Of a stretch of DNA of 37,921 nt, positions 12,750 to 20,114 are shown piece by piece (the first letter of the stretch is position 1; each line of letters starts with the position of its first letter). The notes beneath the pieces are model-generated. The model worked only from the letters and a program-made list of their open reading frames with translations. It made no database searches and was not told the DNA's origin. The stretch spans positions 1 to 37,921 of IMG/VR virus record IMGVR_UViG_3300010883_000131, one strand, 5' to 3'. Source of the DNA: a virus. The position numbers were made by a program, and so were the translations under genes.

Positions 12750-13547
12750 TTACGCTGCCACCGCCATGTCCAACAGCTTGTGCAACTGCATAGTCCTGCG
12801 AGAGAGAGTGGACAGCAGGCCGCCCTTGGTCTTCAGGGCTTCGGTGTAGGCGTTGTATAAACGCCAGACCGACCCCGTGCCAAGGCCGTCGTGCTGCTTG
12901 TGCTCCTCGTAGCTAGGCTCGTGGTACTCGTCAAGGACGTTGTCGGCCAGCGTCTTGGGAATAGCATCGTACTCCCTCCACGACCTGACGACGATGTCGT
13001 TGACTTCCTCGATATGCAGTTGCTTATTCTTGTAGGACTCATGCCTAGCCTCGATCTTGGCAGGCATCTGGTTGAACATGTTGACGCCCCGACGAATCAC
13101 TTCGTCAAGATCCGCCTCGATGTTCTTGGTGTGGCGTCTGGTCTCCTTGACCTCTCCGTGAAAGACGAGGTTGTCGCAGACCATGATCTTCGCACCCATG
13201 ACGAAACCGTAGGGGAATCGCTTGTTGTGTGCGTTGCGGACGCCCGCAAGCATAATAGCCTCGTCTCCGAGGCTGCTGCCAGCTTGACCGTCGTGACCAG
13301 AAGCCCGCCACGAGGTCAGCTCCATGAGACCAAAGTATTGGTCCCACAGCCCCGTTGCTTCGTCCCGGCTGTTGACGGCGTGTTTCTGGGACGTGACCTT
13401 CCACCCTGCCTGATCGAGAGCGCGGGCAGTCCGGTCGAATGCGTCCCAGTGCGAAATGGGTCTGTGCGTGTCTGTCCCGATGGCTGTCCCCATCCTCTGG
13501 AGTACCTCGGCAGAGACTTGCTTCGACCCGCTGGTGTAAAAACTCAT
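12750..13547 (-). CDS. DUF932-like phage/plasmid protein
   Basis: 265 residues from the ATG at 13547, with AAAGGAAA upstream on the minus strand. Characteristic blocks include PISHWDAFDRTARAL, a GLMELT strand, AHNKRFPYGFVMGAKIMVCD and LVFHGEVKETRRHTKN, followed by a long helical C-terminus. The 'CDNL.F......R.HT' segment is the core of the DUF932 (phage/plasmid-like TIGR03299) family, common on mobile elements, with no settled biochemical role. It is a one-gene unit driven by element B and closed by its own terminator, and is the largest gene of the island. Confidence 0.65.
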   Translation of the reverse strand: MSFYTSGSKQVSAEVLQRMGTAIGTDTHRPISHWDAFDRTARALDQAGWKVTSQKHAVNSRDEATGLWDQYFGLMELTSWRASGHDGQAGSSLGDEAIMLAGVRNAHNKRFPYGFVMGAKIMVCDNLVFHGEVKETRRHTKNIEADLDEVIRRGVNMFNQMPAKIEARHESYKNKQLHIEEVNDIVVRSWREYDAIPKTLADNVLDEYHEPSYEEHKQHDGLGTGSVWRLYNAYTEALKTKGGLLSTLSRRTMQLHKLLDMAVAA

Positions 13548-13595
13548 GGCTTTCCTTTCGTATAGCCCCAAAGAAATAAACCTTCGCTACAGTAG

Positions 13596-13623
13596 TTATC
13601 GGTATTATTGCACCGGGACTTTA
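13596..13623 (-). promoter_or_regulatory. Sigma-28-like promoter element B
   Basis: Minus strand: TAAAGTCC, 12-bp spacer beginning CGGTGCA, then ACCGATAA. Its -35 half begins with the perfect TAAAG of sigma-28 promoters. It lies ~49 bp upstream of the DUF932-like start codon. Confidence 0.65.
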
Positions 13624-13670
13624 GCTGACAAGGGAAAACATGAAACTTCTTCTGCTATCATGAAAACGTC

Positions 13671-13690
13671 GAACGATCGAACGATCGAAC
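13671..13690. repeat. GAACGATC direct repeat
   Basis: GAACGATC occurs twice in tandem (13671-13686) followed by GAAC, creating two palindromic CGATCG sites. It lies upstream of promoter B on the minus strand, next to the terminator of unit C; a binding site is possible but unproven. Confidence 0.5.
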
Positions 13691-13702
13691 ACCATGAAAA
13701 AA

Positions 13703-13736
13703 GGGGAGGGAGCAGGATTTCTCCCACTCCCTCCCC
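13703..13736 (-). terminator. Intrinsic terminator of island unit C
   Basis: GGGGAGGGAG (13703-13712) and CTCCCTCCCC (13727-13736) form a perfect 10-bp stem. The A7 tract at 13696-13702 yields a U-run at the end of minus-strand RNA. Confidence 0.85.
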
Positions 13737-13761
13737 TCGCAACACCCCCCGGTGCTAAACG

Positions 13762-14163
<402 letters not shown>

Positions 14164-14213
14164 AACTGCTCCTTTCAAGCGTTAGAACTAGAAGTTAGTG
14201 AAGCCTAGCTGTA

Positions 14214-14241
14214 GTATCGTCACTATTGCGGTGGACCTTTA
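14214..14241 (-). promoter_or_regulatory. Sigma-28-like promoter element C
   Basis: Minus strand: TAAAGGTC, a 12-bp spacer, then GACGATAC. The -35 half keeps TAAAG; the spacer here has CCGCAA rather than the usual GTGCA. ~51 bp upstream of the 14163 start codon. Confidence 0.55.
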
Positions 14242-14256
14242 GCACGAATACAAAAA

Positions 14257-14295
14257 AAGCCCCAGTCAGCCCTGATTAGGGGCTGGCTGAGGCTT
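14257..14295 (-). terminator. Intrinsic terminator of island unit D
   Basis: AAGCC.CAGTCAGCCC (14257-14272) pairs with GGGCTGGCTG.GGCTT (14280-14295), 15 bp with a single mismatch. The A7 tract at 14252-14258 provides the U-run on the minus strand. It ends the three-gene unit D. Confidence 0.85.
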
Positions 14296-14326
14296 GGCGG
14301 GATGGAACTATCATGATCTTGACTGC

Positions 14327-14428
14327 TTACCAGTTGCGGCCCTCCACCCATCGTGCCGTGAGATAAACTACAAGGCACAGGACGGCAAAGCCGAAGTAGG
14401 CAAGCATGTTGACAAGATGCGGGTTCAT
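14327..14428 (-). CDS. 33-residue single-pass membrane peptide
   Basis: Minus-strand ATG at 14428 overlaps the upstream gene's TGA as ATGA, with AGGGGGG at good spacing. The product begins MNPHLVNM, has one hydrophobic helix (LAYFGFAVLCLVVYL) and ends with a basic tail TARWVEGRNW. The positive C-terminal side suggests N-out/C-in or a small inner-membrane peptide. The strong ribosome binding site and coupling to the 14425-14697 gene support it despite the small size. Possible roles are membrane inhibitor or exclusion factor; not determinable here. Confidence 0.65.
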   Translation of the reverse strand: MNPHLVNMLAYFGFAVLCLVVYLTARWVEGRNW

Positions 14429-14697
14429 GGTTCCCCCCTAATCGTACCCTGCAAGAAGCGGAGGTGGTCCTCTGCTTGTCCGAGCAGGATATCAGGACGC
14501 TTTATCGCGTCAGTTACGTCGAAGCCCTCCTTGGCATACTCATCATCCATAATGACTATCTTGTCCACCACTGGGGGCGTGTCGCCCTGTCGTGGCTTCA
14601 TAATCATTGCAAACATGGTGCGTGGCTCCATCATTAGCTTCGACTCGAGCAGTCTGGCACACCCCGTAGGGTGTCGGGTTTCCCCGTCGTCAGGCAC
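14425..14697 (-). CDS. Hypothetical protein, second gene of unit D
   Basis: 90 residues if started at the GTG at 14697, chosen because GGGGAG lies eight bases upstream on the minus strand; an upstream GTG (14715) and a downstream ATG pair (14634) are alternatives. The N-terminus has DDGETRHPTGCARLLE, then a hydrophobic MFAMIMK strand and an acidic, helical C-terminus (VTDAIKRPDILLGQAEDHL). No family recognised. No promoter element lies directly upstream, so it is probably read from promoter D through the 14809 gene. Confidence 0.55.
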   Translation of the reverse strand: MPDDGETRHPTGCARLLESKLMMEPRTMFAMIMKPRQGDTPPVVDKIVIMDDEYAKEGFDVTDAIKRPDILLGQAEDHLRFLQGTIRGEP

Positions 14698-14715
14698 GGG
14701 GAGAACTCCCCGCAC

Positions 14716-14766
14716 ATCAAGGGGGGTCTACAAAAGCCCGACAATAAAAGCCCGACCCCCCTTGAT
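14716..14766. repeat. Perfect 13-bp inverted repeat with inner direct repeat
   Basis: ATCAAGGGGGGTC (14716-14728) and GACCCCCCTTGAT (14754-14766) are perfect complements. The 25-nt loop contains AAAAGCCCGAC twice, the second copy running into the 3' arm. No U-tract follows on either strand, so it is not a normal terminator. It separates two genes of unit D. Confidence 0.8.
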
Positions 14767-14808
14767 TCGCCCTAGCGCTGGCTCTGGACAGCACTAGCTT
14801 GCTCTCGA

Positions 14809-15207
14809 CTACTGTGCTGGGTGCTGATCGCTTGGAGGATCAGTCACGCCCGGCTGGTAGTCTTCGGTGCCCTCGGCCGCAAAGACGAGGTCACCGGCCT
14901 TTACCGCATTCCTGACTGCCTTGTAGGTCAGCAGGTTCTCGGCATTGGAGAATGAGGCGTTAGCCCACTTCTCCGAGTCTGTGGTCGTCATCTCGACGCT
15001 ACAGGGAGTGTCAATCGTTTCAACGATTGCGGCAGAGAAGGCGGTAGCGTCGTTGAAGGGGATGTTATTCCACACCAACTCACGCATCCCGCCGTACCAG
15101 CCAGCAGCACTCACGGACTGACCGACAATCGCCACGATTGCCTGATCGACCACGCGGTCGCTGTACTCGTCAGCGTTGAAGACAACCTTCAGTGTTGCAG
15201 TAAGCAT
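14809..15207 (-). CDS. Hypothetical protein, first gene of unit D
   Basis: 132 residues from the ATG at 15207, with GAGGAG eight bases upstream on the minus strand. The first half alternates strands and helices (TATLKVVFNADEYSDRVV; VDQAIVAIVG), the second is helical with a Pro-rich tail. Ordinary composition and a good ribosome binding site. No family recognised. Element D lies ~70 bp upstream, a longer leader than for the other units. It leads a three-gene unit with the 14425-14697 and 14327-14428 genes. Confidence 0.55.
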   Translation of the reverse strand: MLTATLKVVFNADEYSDRVVDQAIVAIVGQSVSAAGWYGGMRELVWNNIPFNDATAFSAAIVETIDTPCSVEMTTTDSEKWANASFSNAENLLTYKAVRNAVKAGDLVFAAEGTEDYQPGVTDPPSDQHPAQ

Positions 15208-15276
15208 CGCTTACTCCTCTCGGGGATACTGCCCCATCAGGCAAGGGTAATGTCCGCCCCTGCTCGGCTAACACTA

Positions 15277-15304
15277 CTTTCGGCACTTCTGCACCCAAAG
15301 TTTA
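15277..15304 (-). promoter_or_regulatory. Sigma-28-like promoter element D
   Basis: Minus strand: TAAACTTT, 12-bp spacer beginning GGGTGCA, then GCCGAAAG. The -35 half TAAACTTT is one base from the sigma-28 consensus; the -10 half keeps GCCGA only. Confidence 0.6.
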
Positions 15305-15362
15305 GGACGTTCGGCTGCGATAACTATCACTTTCTGCTATTCAGCGGAAAAAGAGACAAAAA

Positions 15363-15479
15363 AAGAGCCAGAACACTCCAGAGGACTTGGCAGAGGATCG
15401 AGAAGCCCGTCGCTTTGGCTCGTTGCCGTTGCATATTGCGGTCCTCGGTCGTGCGTCAGTCGTGCGTGTTCTGGCTCTT
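15363..15479 (-). terminator. Long composite hairpin/terminator of unit E, possibly a small RNA
   Basis: AAGAGCCAGAACAC (15363-15376) pairs perfectly with GTGTTCTGGCTCTT (15466-15479), 14 bp. The 89-nt interior contains a second aligned stem, GAGGAC/GTCCTC (15381-15386 with 15441-15446). On the minus strand the structure ends in GGCTCTTTTTTTG, a good U-run. It lies just beyond the stop of the 15490-15702 gene. The long interior is far more than a terminator needs, so a structured small RNA released from the 3' end of this transcript is possible. Confidence 0.6.
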
Positions 15480-15489
15480 CGCCTTGGCT

Positions 15490-15702
15490 CTACCAGAGCA
15501 GGCCGTCTAGCCCCTTTGTAGGCTCGCTACGCAGGGCTTGGAGTTTCTTTTCGCACGCTTGGCATTCGATGGCGTTGTAGGTTCCGGCCACATCCTGACG
15601 CATCCGGCTGAGTCTGCCACAAAGCGACATTGACTTCCCGGTATTGAATGCATGTGCCACGCCCACCTTTGAACCATTTTCGATCCTTGCGACGATAAGC
15701 AT
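15490..15702 (-). CDS. Small Cys-containing hypothetical protein
   Basis: 70 residues from the ATG at 15702, with CGGAGAA upstream on the minus strand. An N-terminal strand pair (LIVARIENGSKVGVAHAF) is followed by SLCGRL and later CQACEKK, so three Cys could form a partial zinc site. No family recognised, though the layout (short strands, then CxxC) is like small phage zinc proteins that recognise host factors. Stand-alone unit: element E ~47 bp upstream, long terminator just after its stop. Confidence 0.55.
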   Translation of the reverse strand: MLIVARIENGSKVGVAHAFNTGKSMSLCGRLSRMRQDVAGTYNAIECQACEKKLQALRSEPTKGLDGLLW

Positions 15703-15748
15703 AATCAGTTCTCCGTGAGGTGAAGTGATGTTCTCTCCGCTACCTGTT

Positions 15749-15776
15749 GTATCGGCATTACTGCACCACAACTTGA
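15749..15776 (-). promoter_or_regulatory. Sigma-28-like promoter element E
   Basis: Minus strand: TCAAGTTG, 12-bp spacer beginning TGGTGCA, then GCCGATAC. The best match to the shared pattern together with element A. Confidence 0.65.
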
Positions 15777-15855
15777 GTGGATTGCTTGGTTTGCTTGGGC
15801 GCAACAACTATCATTCGTCGGCATTACTATCATCAACAGACACGCGAGCGCAAAA

Positions 15856-15896
15856 AAAGCCCCGGAAGGGTGCACTTTGCACCGCTCCGGGGCTTT
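15856..15896 (-). terminator. Intrinsic terminator of unit G
   Basis: AAAGCCCCGGA (15856-15866) pairs with TCCGGGGCTTT (15886-15896), with an inner GGTGCA/TGCACC stem and a 3-nt loop. The A7 tract (15852-15858) gives the U-run on the minus strand; it lies four bases beyond the 15900 stop. Confidence 0.85.
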
Positions 15897-15899
15897 GGC

Positions 15900-16346
15900 C
15901 TAGATACACTCAAGACGGCTGTTGTTGTCCTGAGCTTTAGGTTTCGTCGTCTTCTGCTGCTGATTCTGCTGATTCTGCTGATTCTGCCCATTGTTCTTGT
16001 TCTTGTTCTTGGGGACAGAATCAACGCCTTGACGATACACGTCAACAGCCTGCTCAACAGCGGGGAGGTAGGAATCTGGCACACCGTTTGCCAAGACCGA
16101 TCGCACGCCGACCGCCCAGCTTGGGATGAGTGCGCCTCGCTCGAGTAAACTCTCAAGTTGGTCCCGACGAATCTCTTCGACGACGTGAGAAGGTATTCTC
16201 GGAGTTGTCGCAACAGCAACAGGCTCCGGGACAACCTCGCACTGAGCACGGTATTTCTCGGCCATCTTGACCGAATACCATGACCAACCAATTGCTACGA
16301 TGCTCAGGACTCCCATTGCAATCGTGATTCCAGTTTGAATGTCCAT
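15900..16346 (-). CDS. Membrane-anchored protein with Gln/Asn-rich tail
   Basis: 148 residues from the ATG at 16346 (GGAG upstream on the minus strand). An N-terminal hydrophobic segment (ITIAMGVLSIVAIGWSWY, residues ~6-25) is followed by a helical middle and a low-complexity tail with three Lys-Asn pairs (KNKNKN) and then NNGQNQQNQQNQQQ, encoded by 9-bp and 6-bp DNA repeats. It would be anchored in the inner membrane with the body facing the cytoplasm or periplasm. No family recognised. Unit G, the rightmost of the island, under element G. Confidence 0.6.
   Translation of the reverse strand: MDIQTGITIAMGVLSIVAIGWSWYSVKMAEKYRAQCEVVPEPVAVATTPRIPSHVVEEIRRDQLESLLERGALIPSWAVGVRSVLANGVPDSYLPAVEQAVDVYRQGVDSVPKNKNKNNGQNQQNQQNQQQKTTKPKAQDNNSRLECI
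15953..16012. repeat. In-frame short tandem repeats in the 15900 gene
   Basis: The plus strand shows TGCTGATTC-type 9-bp units repeated about three times, then TTGTTC 6-bp units repeated about three times. On the minus strand they encode Gln/Asn and Lys/Asn runs. Confidence 0.8.
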
Positions 16347-16395
16347 AATCGCTCACTCCAGTGAAGTAAAGGAAAGGTTCATTCCGCTGTTGTTG

Positions 16396-16423
16396 TTATC
16401 AGCATTCCTGCAACATAACTTGA
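16396..16423 (-). promoter_or_regulatory. Sigma-28-like promoter element G
   Basis: Minus strand: TCAAGTTA, 12-bp spacer beginning TGTTGCA, then GCTGATAA. Drives the 16346 gene with a leader of ~43 nt. Its -35 half overlaps a TTGACA on the plus strand (16420). Confidence 0.6.
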
Positions 16424-16449
16424 CAACTGCTGCCCGTTATCCTCACAAT
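16420..16449 (+). promoter_or_regulatory. Possible sigma-70-like promoter for the packaging operon
   Basis: TTGACA (16420-16425), 18-bp spacer, CACAAT (16444-16449, 4/6). It faces the membrane protein, protease and packaging genes and overlaps the divergent element G. It is the only plus-strand promoter candidate in the 415-bp gap. Confidence 0.35.
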
Positions 16450-16455
16450 GGGATT

Positions 16456-16761
16456 GTGGCGGAGGGAACAGTAGAACACCCAGATCACCCAGCTTACCCA
16501 AACTACTATCACCACTGGTACTATCACGATCAGGCTTACCCTAACTCTCCAGTCCCCCCAGCCTCCCCAGCATACGCACGCACGCGAGGCTACCCAAGTT
16601 AACATAGCCAACATTATCGGACGTTCGGCACACCATAGGTTGTGGTCGCCCGATCTATCACATACCACATGTAGTATGTCCGATCCCCGGAAAACCGAAC
16701 CGACCCCCCCCCTTCGGCATCGGGGGGTACGTAGTTATCCCCCCTCCACGGATACACCAAA
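16456..16761 (+). other. Gene-poor stretch with low-complexity sequence and hairpins
   Basis: The 16347-16761 gap holds element G, the possible plus promoter and no gene I trust. One open frame (GTG at 16456 to 16602, 48 codons) encodes a Tyr/His/Pro-rich peptide but lacks a ribosome binding site. Further on, ATCGGAC (16616-16622) pairs with GTCCGAT (16678-16684), enclosing ACATAC/GTATGT (16660-16665 with 16674-16679), and a CCCCCC/GGGGGG hairpin lies near 16704-16727. A structured leader of the downstream operon is the simplest reading. Confidence 0.4.
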
Positions 16762-17007
16762 ATGGGAACTCGGCTATCTTGGGTCTTCGTCTCCCTCGTC
16801 GGATTGGTGGCCATACAGGCGTTTGCGGTTGCCGCGATCACAGCGGTAGTGGTATTGTCCGAGGGTAACGTGCTGGGGATCGTGATTGCCTTGGTGCTTG
16901 TGAACGCCACTCTGAGCACGGCCATGTGGAGCTGGTGTCGCTTTTGTGAGGGTCGCCTCAGGGAAGCGGAGTGGGGTTCGGTCAAACCTGTGGAGAAGAA
17001 GCGATGA
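16762..17007 (+). CDS. Small two-helix membrane protein
   Basis: 81 residues from the ATG at 16762; the ribosome binding site is weak (ACGGAT only). Two hydrophobic helices: residues ~6-32 (WVFVSLVGLVAIQAFAVAA) and ~38-58 (VLGIVIALVLVNATLSTA), then a Cys/Trp turn and a charged tail. It overlaps the following protease gene by 4 bp. A holin would fit the two-helix form and position, but there is no lysis enzyme next to it, so this is only a possibility. Confidence 0.55.
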   Translation: MGTRLSWVFVSLVGLVAIQAFAVAAITAVVVLSEGNVLGIVIALVLVNATLSTAMWSWCRFCEGRLREAEWGSVKPVEKKR

Positions 17008-17897
17008 AGCGTCTGGGAGCGTCTTTCTTTTTGACCCTTGTTCTGTCTACTGTCCTGAGTGCTGCGGAGCCGGGTATCCCCCGTCACTTGCAGGACATCT
17101 CCGTCACCATCAAGGCGGGCTTCTCTGAGGGGTCGGGCGTTCTCTACGTCAGGGACGGCCAGTGCTTCGTCTGGACAGCGGCCCACGTCGTAGACGGTCT
17201 CCGTACCACCCGGAAGGTTGTAGACCCCAAGACGGGCCAGCAGAAGACCGTTGTGGAGTTCTCTGACGCCAAGGTCGTGAAGACGCTGATCGAGAGCGGC
17301 AGGACGGTGGGCCGTTACGAGCTGGACGCTCAGGTGTTGAAGTACTCCGACGCCACCCACGGCGAGGACTTGGCCATCCTCCGGGTACGGGCCAAGGGCC
17401 AGTTCAAGACGGGGGTCGCCTTCCATGCAGGGGAGTCACCGCCTGATCTGGGAACCCGCCTCTTTCACGTGGGAAGCCTGCTCGGATCTGTAGGAAGCGG
17501 GTCGATGACGGACGGGATCGTGTCTCAGCATGGTCGCTTGATCGGCAAGACGATATTCGACCAGACAAACGCCACCTCCTTCCCCGGCTCTTCTGGCGGG
17601 GGGATCTATCTTGCGGACAAGGGCACCTACGTCGGCATGCTCGTCCGAGGTGCCGGAGAGGGGTTCTCCCTCTACGTCCCTGTCCGCAGGATGCGAACAT
17701 GGGCCAAGGCGGCCAGTGTGGAGTGGGCGATGGACCCGAAGGTTGCCATGCCTTCCCAGAAGGAATTCGGCTCCATGCGGGTAGAAGACATCGGAAAGCG
17801 GGGCTGGAAGGTGGAAGCCAAGACGACCATCTACGGCCACGACTATGGGAAGACCAAGATCCTGAACCGGAGACCGACCCTTGTCGTCCCCAAGTGA
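17004..17897 (+). CDS. Secreted trypsin/HtrA-like serine protease
   Basis: 297 residues from the ATG at 17004, in ATGA-type overlap with the previous gene; GGAGAAG upstream. An N-terminal signal peptide (KRLGASFFLTLVLSTVLSA, cleavage after the Ala near residue 21) leads to a chymotrypsin fold: H61 in WTAAHVV, D122 in HGEDLAILRV, S197 in FPGSSGGGIY. These motifs are those of HtrA/trypsin-like proteases, without a visible PDZ domain. It differs in sequence from the 9228 protease, so two unlike secreted proteases occur. Placed directly before the terminase genes; it may instead process virion proteins, but the signal peptide argues for export. Confidence 0.8.
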   Translation: MKRLGASFFLTLVLSTVLSAAEPGIPRHLQDISVTIKAGFSEGSGVLYVRDGQCFVWTAAHVVDGLRTTRKVVDPKTGQQKTVVEFSDAKVVKTLIESGRTVGRYELDAQVLKYSDATHGEDLAILRVRAKGQFKTGVAFHAGESPPDLGTRLFHVGSLLGSVGSGSMTDGIVSQHGRLIGKTIFDQTNATSFPGSSGGGIYLADKGTYVGMLVRGAGEGFSLYVPVRRMRTWAKAASVEWAMDPKVAMPSQKEFGSMRVEDIGKRGWKVEAKTTIYGHDYGKTKILNRRPTLVVPK

Positions 17898-18462
17898 AAC
17901 TATTGCTGAGCGACTCAAGGCTGAAGGCAGATTCGACGACTTCAAGCAGAGGCGAGAAGAGCTTGTAGCCGAAGGACTGGCCAAAGGTGCGGCCTACGCG
18001 AAGGCCGCCTCGGAGTTCGGCGCGCCAGAGGCTCCGGGTATGTCTGCTCCACCCGCCCGTGAGACTCGGCGCGTCGTTCTTCCGAGTCCCAAGACAGAGC
18101 CGCTGTCCGATGTCTTTGAGGGCAAGAAGTCCACGCTGAGAGACGACTACCAGTGGGTTTACGAGAAGATCGCCGTCAGTAACGTCGAACCGGCTGAGGC
18201 CCCGTCGTCCGGTGCGTGGGGGCTGCTCCAGTTCGCCCAGAATGACCCAAAATCCTTTTACGTTGAGTGGATGCGTATGGTCGGCAAGCAGGTCGATGAA
18301 AACGCTGAACTCAGGGGGTTCGTGCAGGATGCCGCCCGCTCCACTTCTGAAATCGCAAGCATGCTCCGATCTCTCCAAGTTGCCCCTGTACTCTCAGGTA
18401 GAGAAGACGATGGGGGAGAACCTGCTCCAGCGGCAGATGCTTCTGGAGAAGGCTGGAGCTGA
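17881..18462 (+). CDS. Putative terminase small subunit
   Basis: 193 residues from a TTG at 17881 (GGAG ~11 bases upstream), overlapping the protease end by 17 bp. The N-terminus is a helical segment (ERLKAEGRFDDFKQRREEL, then GLAKGAAYAKAA) of the helix-turn-helix-like type that small terminases use to bind packaging sites. The rest is acidic and Pro/Ser-rich with a helical patch (WVYEKIA). Assignment rests mainly on being immediately before, and overlapping by 53 bp, the large terminase gene. Not recognised by sequence alone. Confidence 0.5.
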   Translation: MSSPSETIAERLKAEGRFDDFKQRREELVAEGLAKGAAYAKAASEFGAPEAPGMSAPPARETRRVVLPSPKTEPLSDVFEGKKSTLRDDYQWVYEKIAVSNVEPAEAPSSGAWGLLQFAQNDPKSFYVEWMRMVGKQVDENAELRGFVQDAARSTSEIASMLRSLQVAPVLSGREDDGGEPAPAADASGEGWS

Positions 18463-20113
18463 CAGGGAAACCCAGCGAATGCTCTGGGATGCCTGCTCTC
18501 GGGACATCCTGTACTTCGTGAACCTGTTCTGTTGGACGTACGACCCCCGGAAACCCAACCCGAAGATCCCATTCATCACCTACGAGTTCCAAGACAACGC
18601 CCTTTTGTGCCTCATGGAGTCTTTGCCGCACCGAAAAGATGACGGAAGCAACTTCAAGGGCCGCGACATCCTCATCGAGAAGAGCCGGGACATGGGTGCG
18701 AGCTGGATGTGCCTCACCCTGTTCTTCTGGGGGTGGCTTTTCCGCCCGATGCAGTCCTACCTGATGGTTTCCCGGAAGGAATCACTGGTGGATGGGGCTG
18801 GCGACTCCCTGTTTGGGCACATCGACTTCTTACTCAAGGGCGTTCCGGCTTGGATGCGGCCCCGGCTGACCAGAAACAAGCTCAAGCTCATCAATCTGGA
18901 CAACGGGTCAAAGATTGAGGGCGAGTCAACCAACGACAACATCGGCCGTGGCGGTCGCCGGGGTGCCATGCTGATCGACGAGTTCGCTGCTTTCGACGGC
19001 GGGGGCTGGGACACGCTCTCCGCGACGGCGGATACGAGCAATTGCCGGATCTTCAACTCGACCCCGTGCGGTACGGGCAACGCTTTCTATGCCCAGAGGC
19101 AGAAAGGGACGCCCCGGCTCCGACTCCACTGGCCTGACCACCCCGAGAAGGGGGAAGGGCTGTCTCACGACAAGGACGGGAACCCCCACAGCCCGTGGTA
19201 TGATGCCGAGATTGTACGCCGGGCACATCCTGTCGAGATTGCCACCCAGTTGGACATCGACTATCAGGGTTCCGCCTACCCCTTCTTCCCTCCAGACAAC
19301 CTTCGGGAACTGAAAAGGGAATACTGCCGAGAACCTTCACACATCGGGACGGTCTATGTCCAAGCCGGGTACGAACCTCTCTTCGAGGAGAACGATGTGG
19401 GAGACCTTCGCGTCTGGTGCGCGCTGGACGAAAAGGGCAGCCCTCCTGACGATCGTGATTACGTGGTGGGGTGCGACGTTTCTCAGGGTACTGGCGCCAG
19501 CGATTCCGCCATTTGCGTTGGTGACCGCCTCAGTGGCGAGAAGGTGGCTGAGCTTTGCACTAACCAACTCTCCGCGAACAAGTTTGCAGAGCTTGCGGTC
19601 ACAATTTGCCGTATGTTTTCAGGGCCGGGTGGAAGAGGTGCCTTCCTCATATGGGAAGCGACCGGACCCGGACGAACCTTCGGAAAGACCGTCATGGACG
19701 ACTGCCACTACTCGAACATATACTACATGACGGACGACCGAACAGTCCGAAAAAAGCAGAGCGACAGGCCCGGATGGTTCTCGACTGGCGATGGGAAAAA
19801 AGACTTGCTCAACGACTACAGGAACAATCTGGTCACACGAGCGTTCATCAACCCGTCAGATCGTGCCTTGAACCAAGCCGGGGAGTTCATCTACCTCCCC
19901 AACGGAAAGATCGAACACTCTGGATCAGTGAACTCGATTGACCCGACCGACCGGGGAGACAACCACGGAGATATTGTGATCGCCGACGCCCTGTGTTCAA
20001 AAGTCCTTCGGCGGGCCGCCCAGAAGCCTTCGCGGGAAACCCAAGGGACGCCAGTGATGTCCATGGCGTGGAGGCAGGAACAGCGACACGCGACCCAGAC
20101 TGAGGAGTGGTAG
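18410..20113 (+). CDS. terL: Terminase large subunit
   Basis: 567 residues from the ATG at 18410; other in-frame starts exist upstream within the previous gene. The packaging ATPase has an atypical P-loop, EKSRDMGASWM (residues ~90-100), of the 'KSRx(M)GxS' kind, Walker B AMLIDEF (~186-192) and a coupling motif FNSTPCGTGN. The C-terminal RNase H-like nuclease shows VGCDVSQGTGASDSA (D356) and a late acidic residue in IVIADALCS. It translocates genome DNA into the procapsid and cuts it. Portal follows two bases after its stop. Confidence 0.9.
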   Translation: MGENLLQRQMLLEKAGADRETQRMLWDACSRDILYFVNLFCWTYDPRKPNPKIPFITYEFQDNALLCLMESLPHRKDDGSNFKGRDILIEKSRDMGASWMCLTLFFWGWLFRPMQSYLMVSRKESLVDGAGDSLFGHIDFLLKGVPAWMRPRLTRNKLKLINLDNGSKIEGESTNDNIGRGGRRGAMLIDEFAAFDGGGWDTLSATADTSNCRIFNSTPCGTGNAFYAQRQKGTPRLRLHWPDHPEKGEGLSHDKDGNPHSPWYDAEIVRRAHPVEIATQLDIDYQGSAYPFFPPDNLRELKREYCREPSHIGTVYVQAGYEPLFEENDVGDLRVWCALDEKGSPPDDRDYVVGCDVSQGTGASDSAICVGDRLSGEKVAELCTNQLSANKFAELAVTICRMFSGPGGRGAFLIWEATGPGRTFGKTVMDDCHYSNIYYMTDDRTVRKKQSDRPGWFSTGDGKKDLLNDYRNNLVTRAFINPSDRALNQAGEFIYLPNGKIEHSGSVNSIDPTDRGDNHGDIVIADALCSKVLRRAAQKPSRETQGTPVMSMAWRQEQRHATQTEEW

Positions 20114-20114
20114 G

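Noticed and set aside
12891-13565. 224-codon plus-strand open frame
   Set aside because: Antisense to the DUF932-like gene, which has the motif support, ribosome binding site, promoter and terminator.
16399-16668. Genes in the 16.4-16.7 kb gap (both strands)
   Set aside because: The frames are low complexity (Tyr/His/Pro on plus, Trp/Val/Ile on minus), lack ribosome binding sites and cover promoter element G and hairpins.
17404-18378. 324-codon minus-strand open frame
   Set aside because: Antisense to the secreted protease and small terminase genes, low-complexity Arg/Ser-rich product, no ribosome binding site seen.
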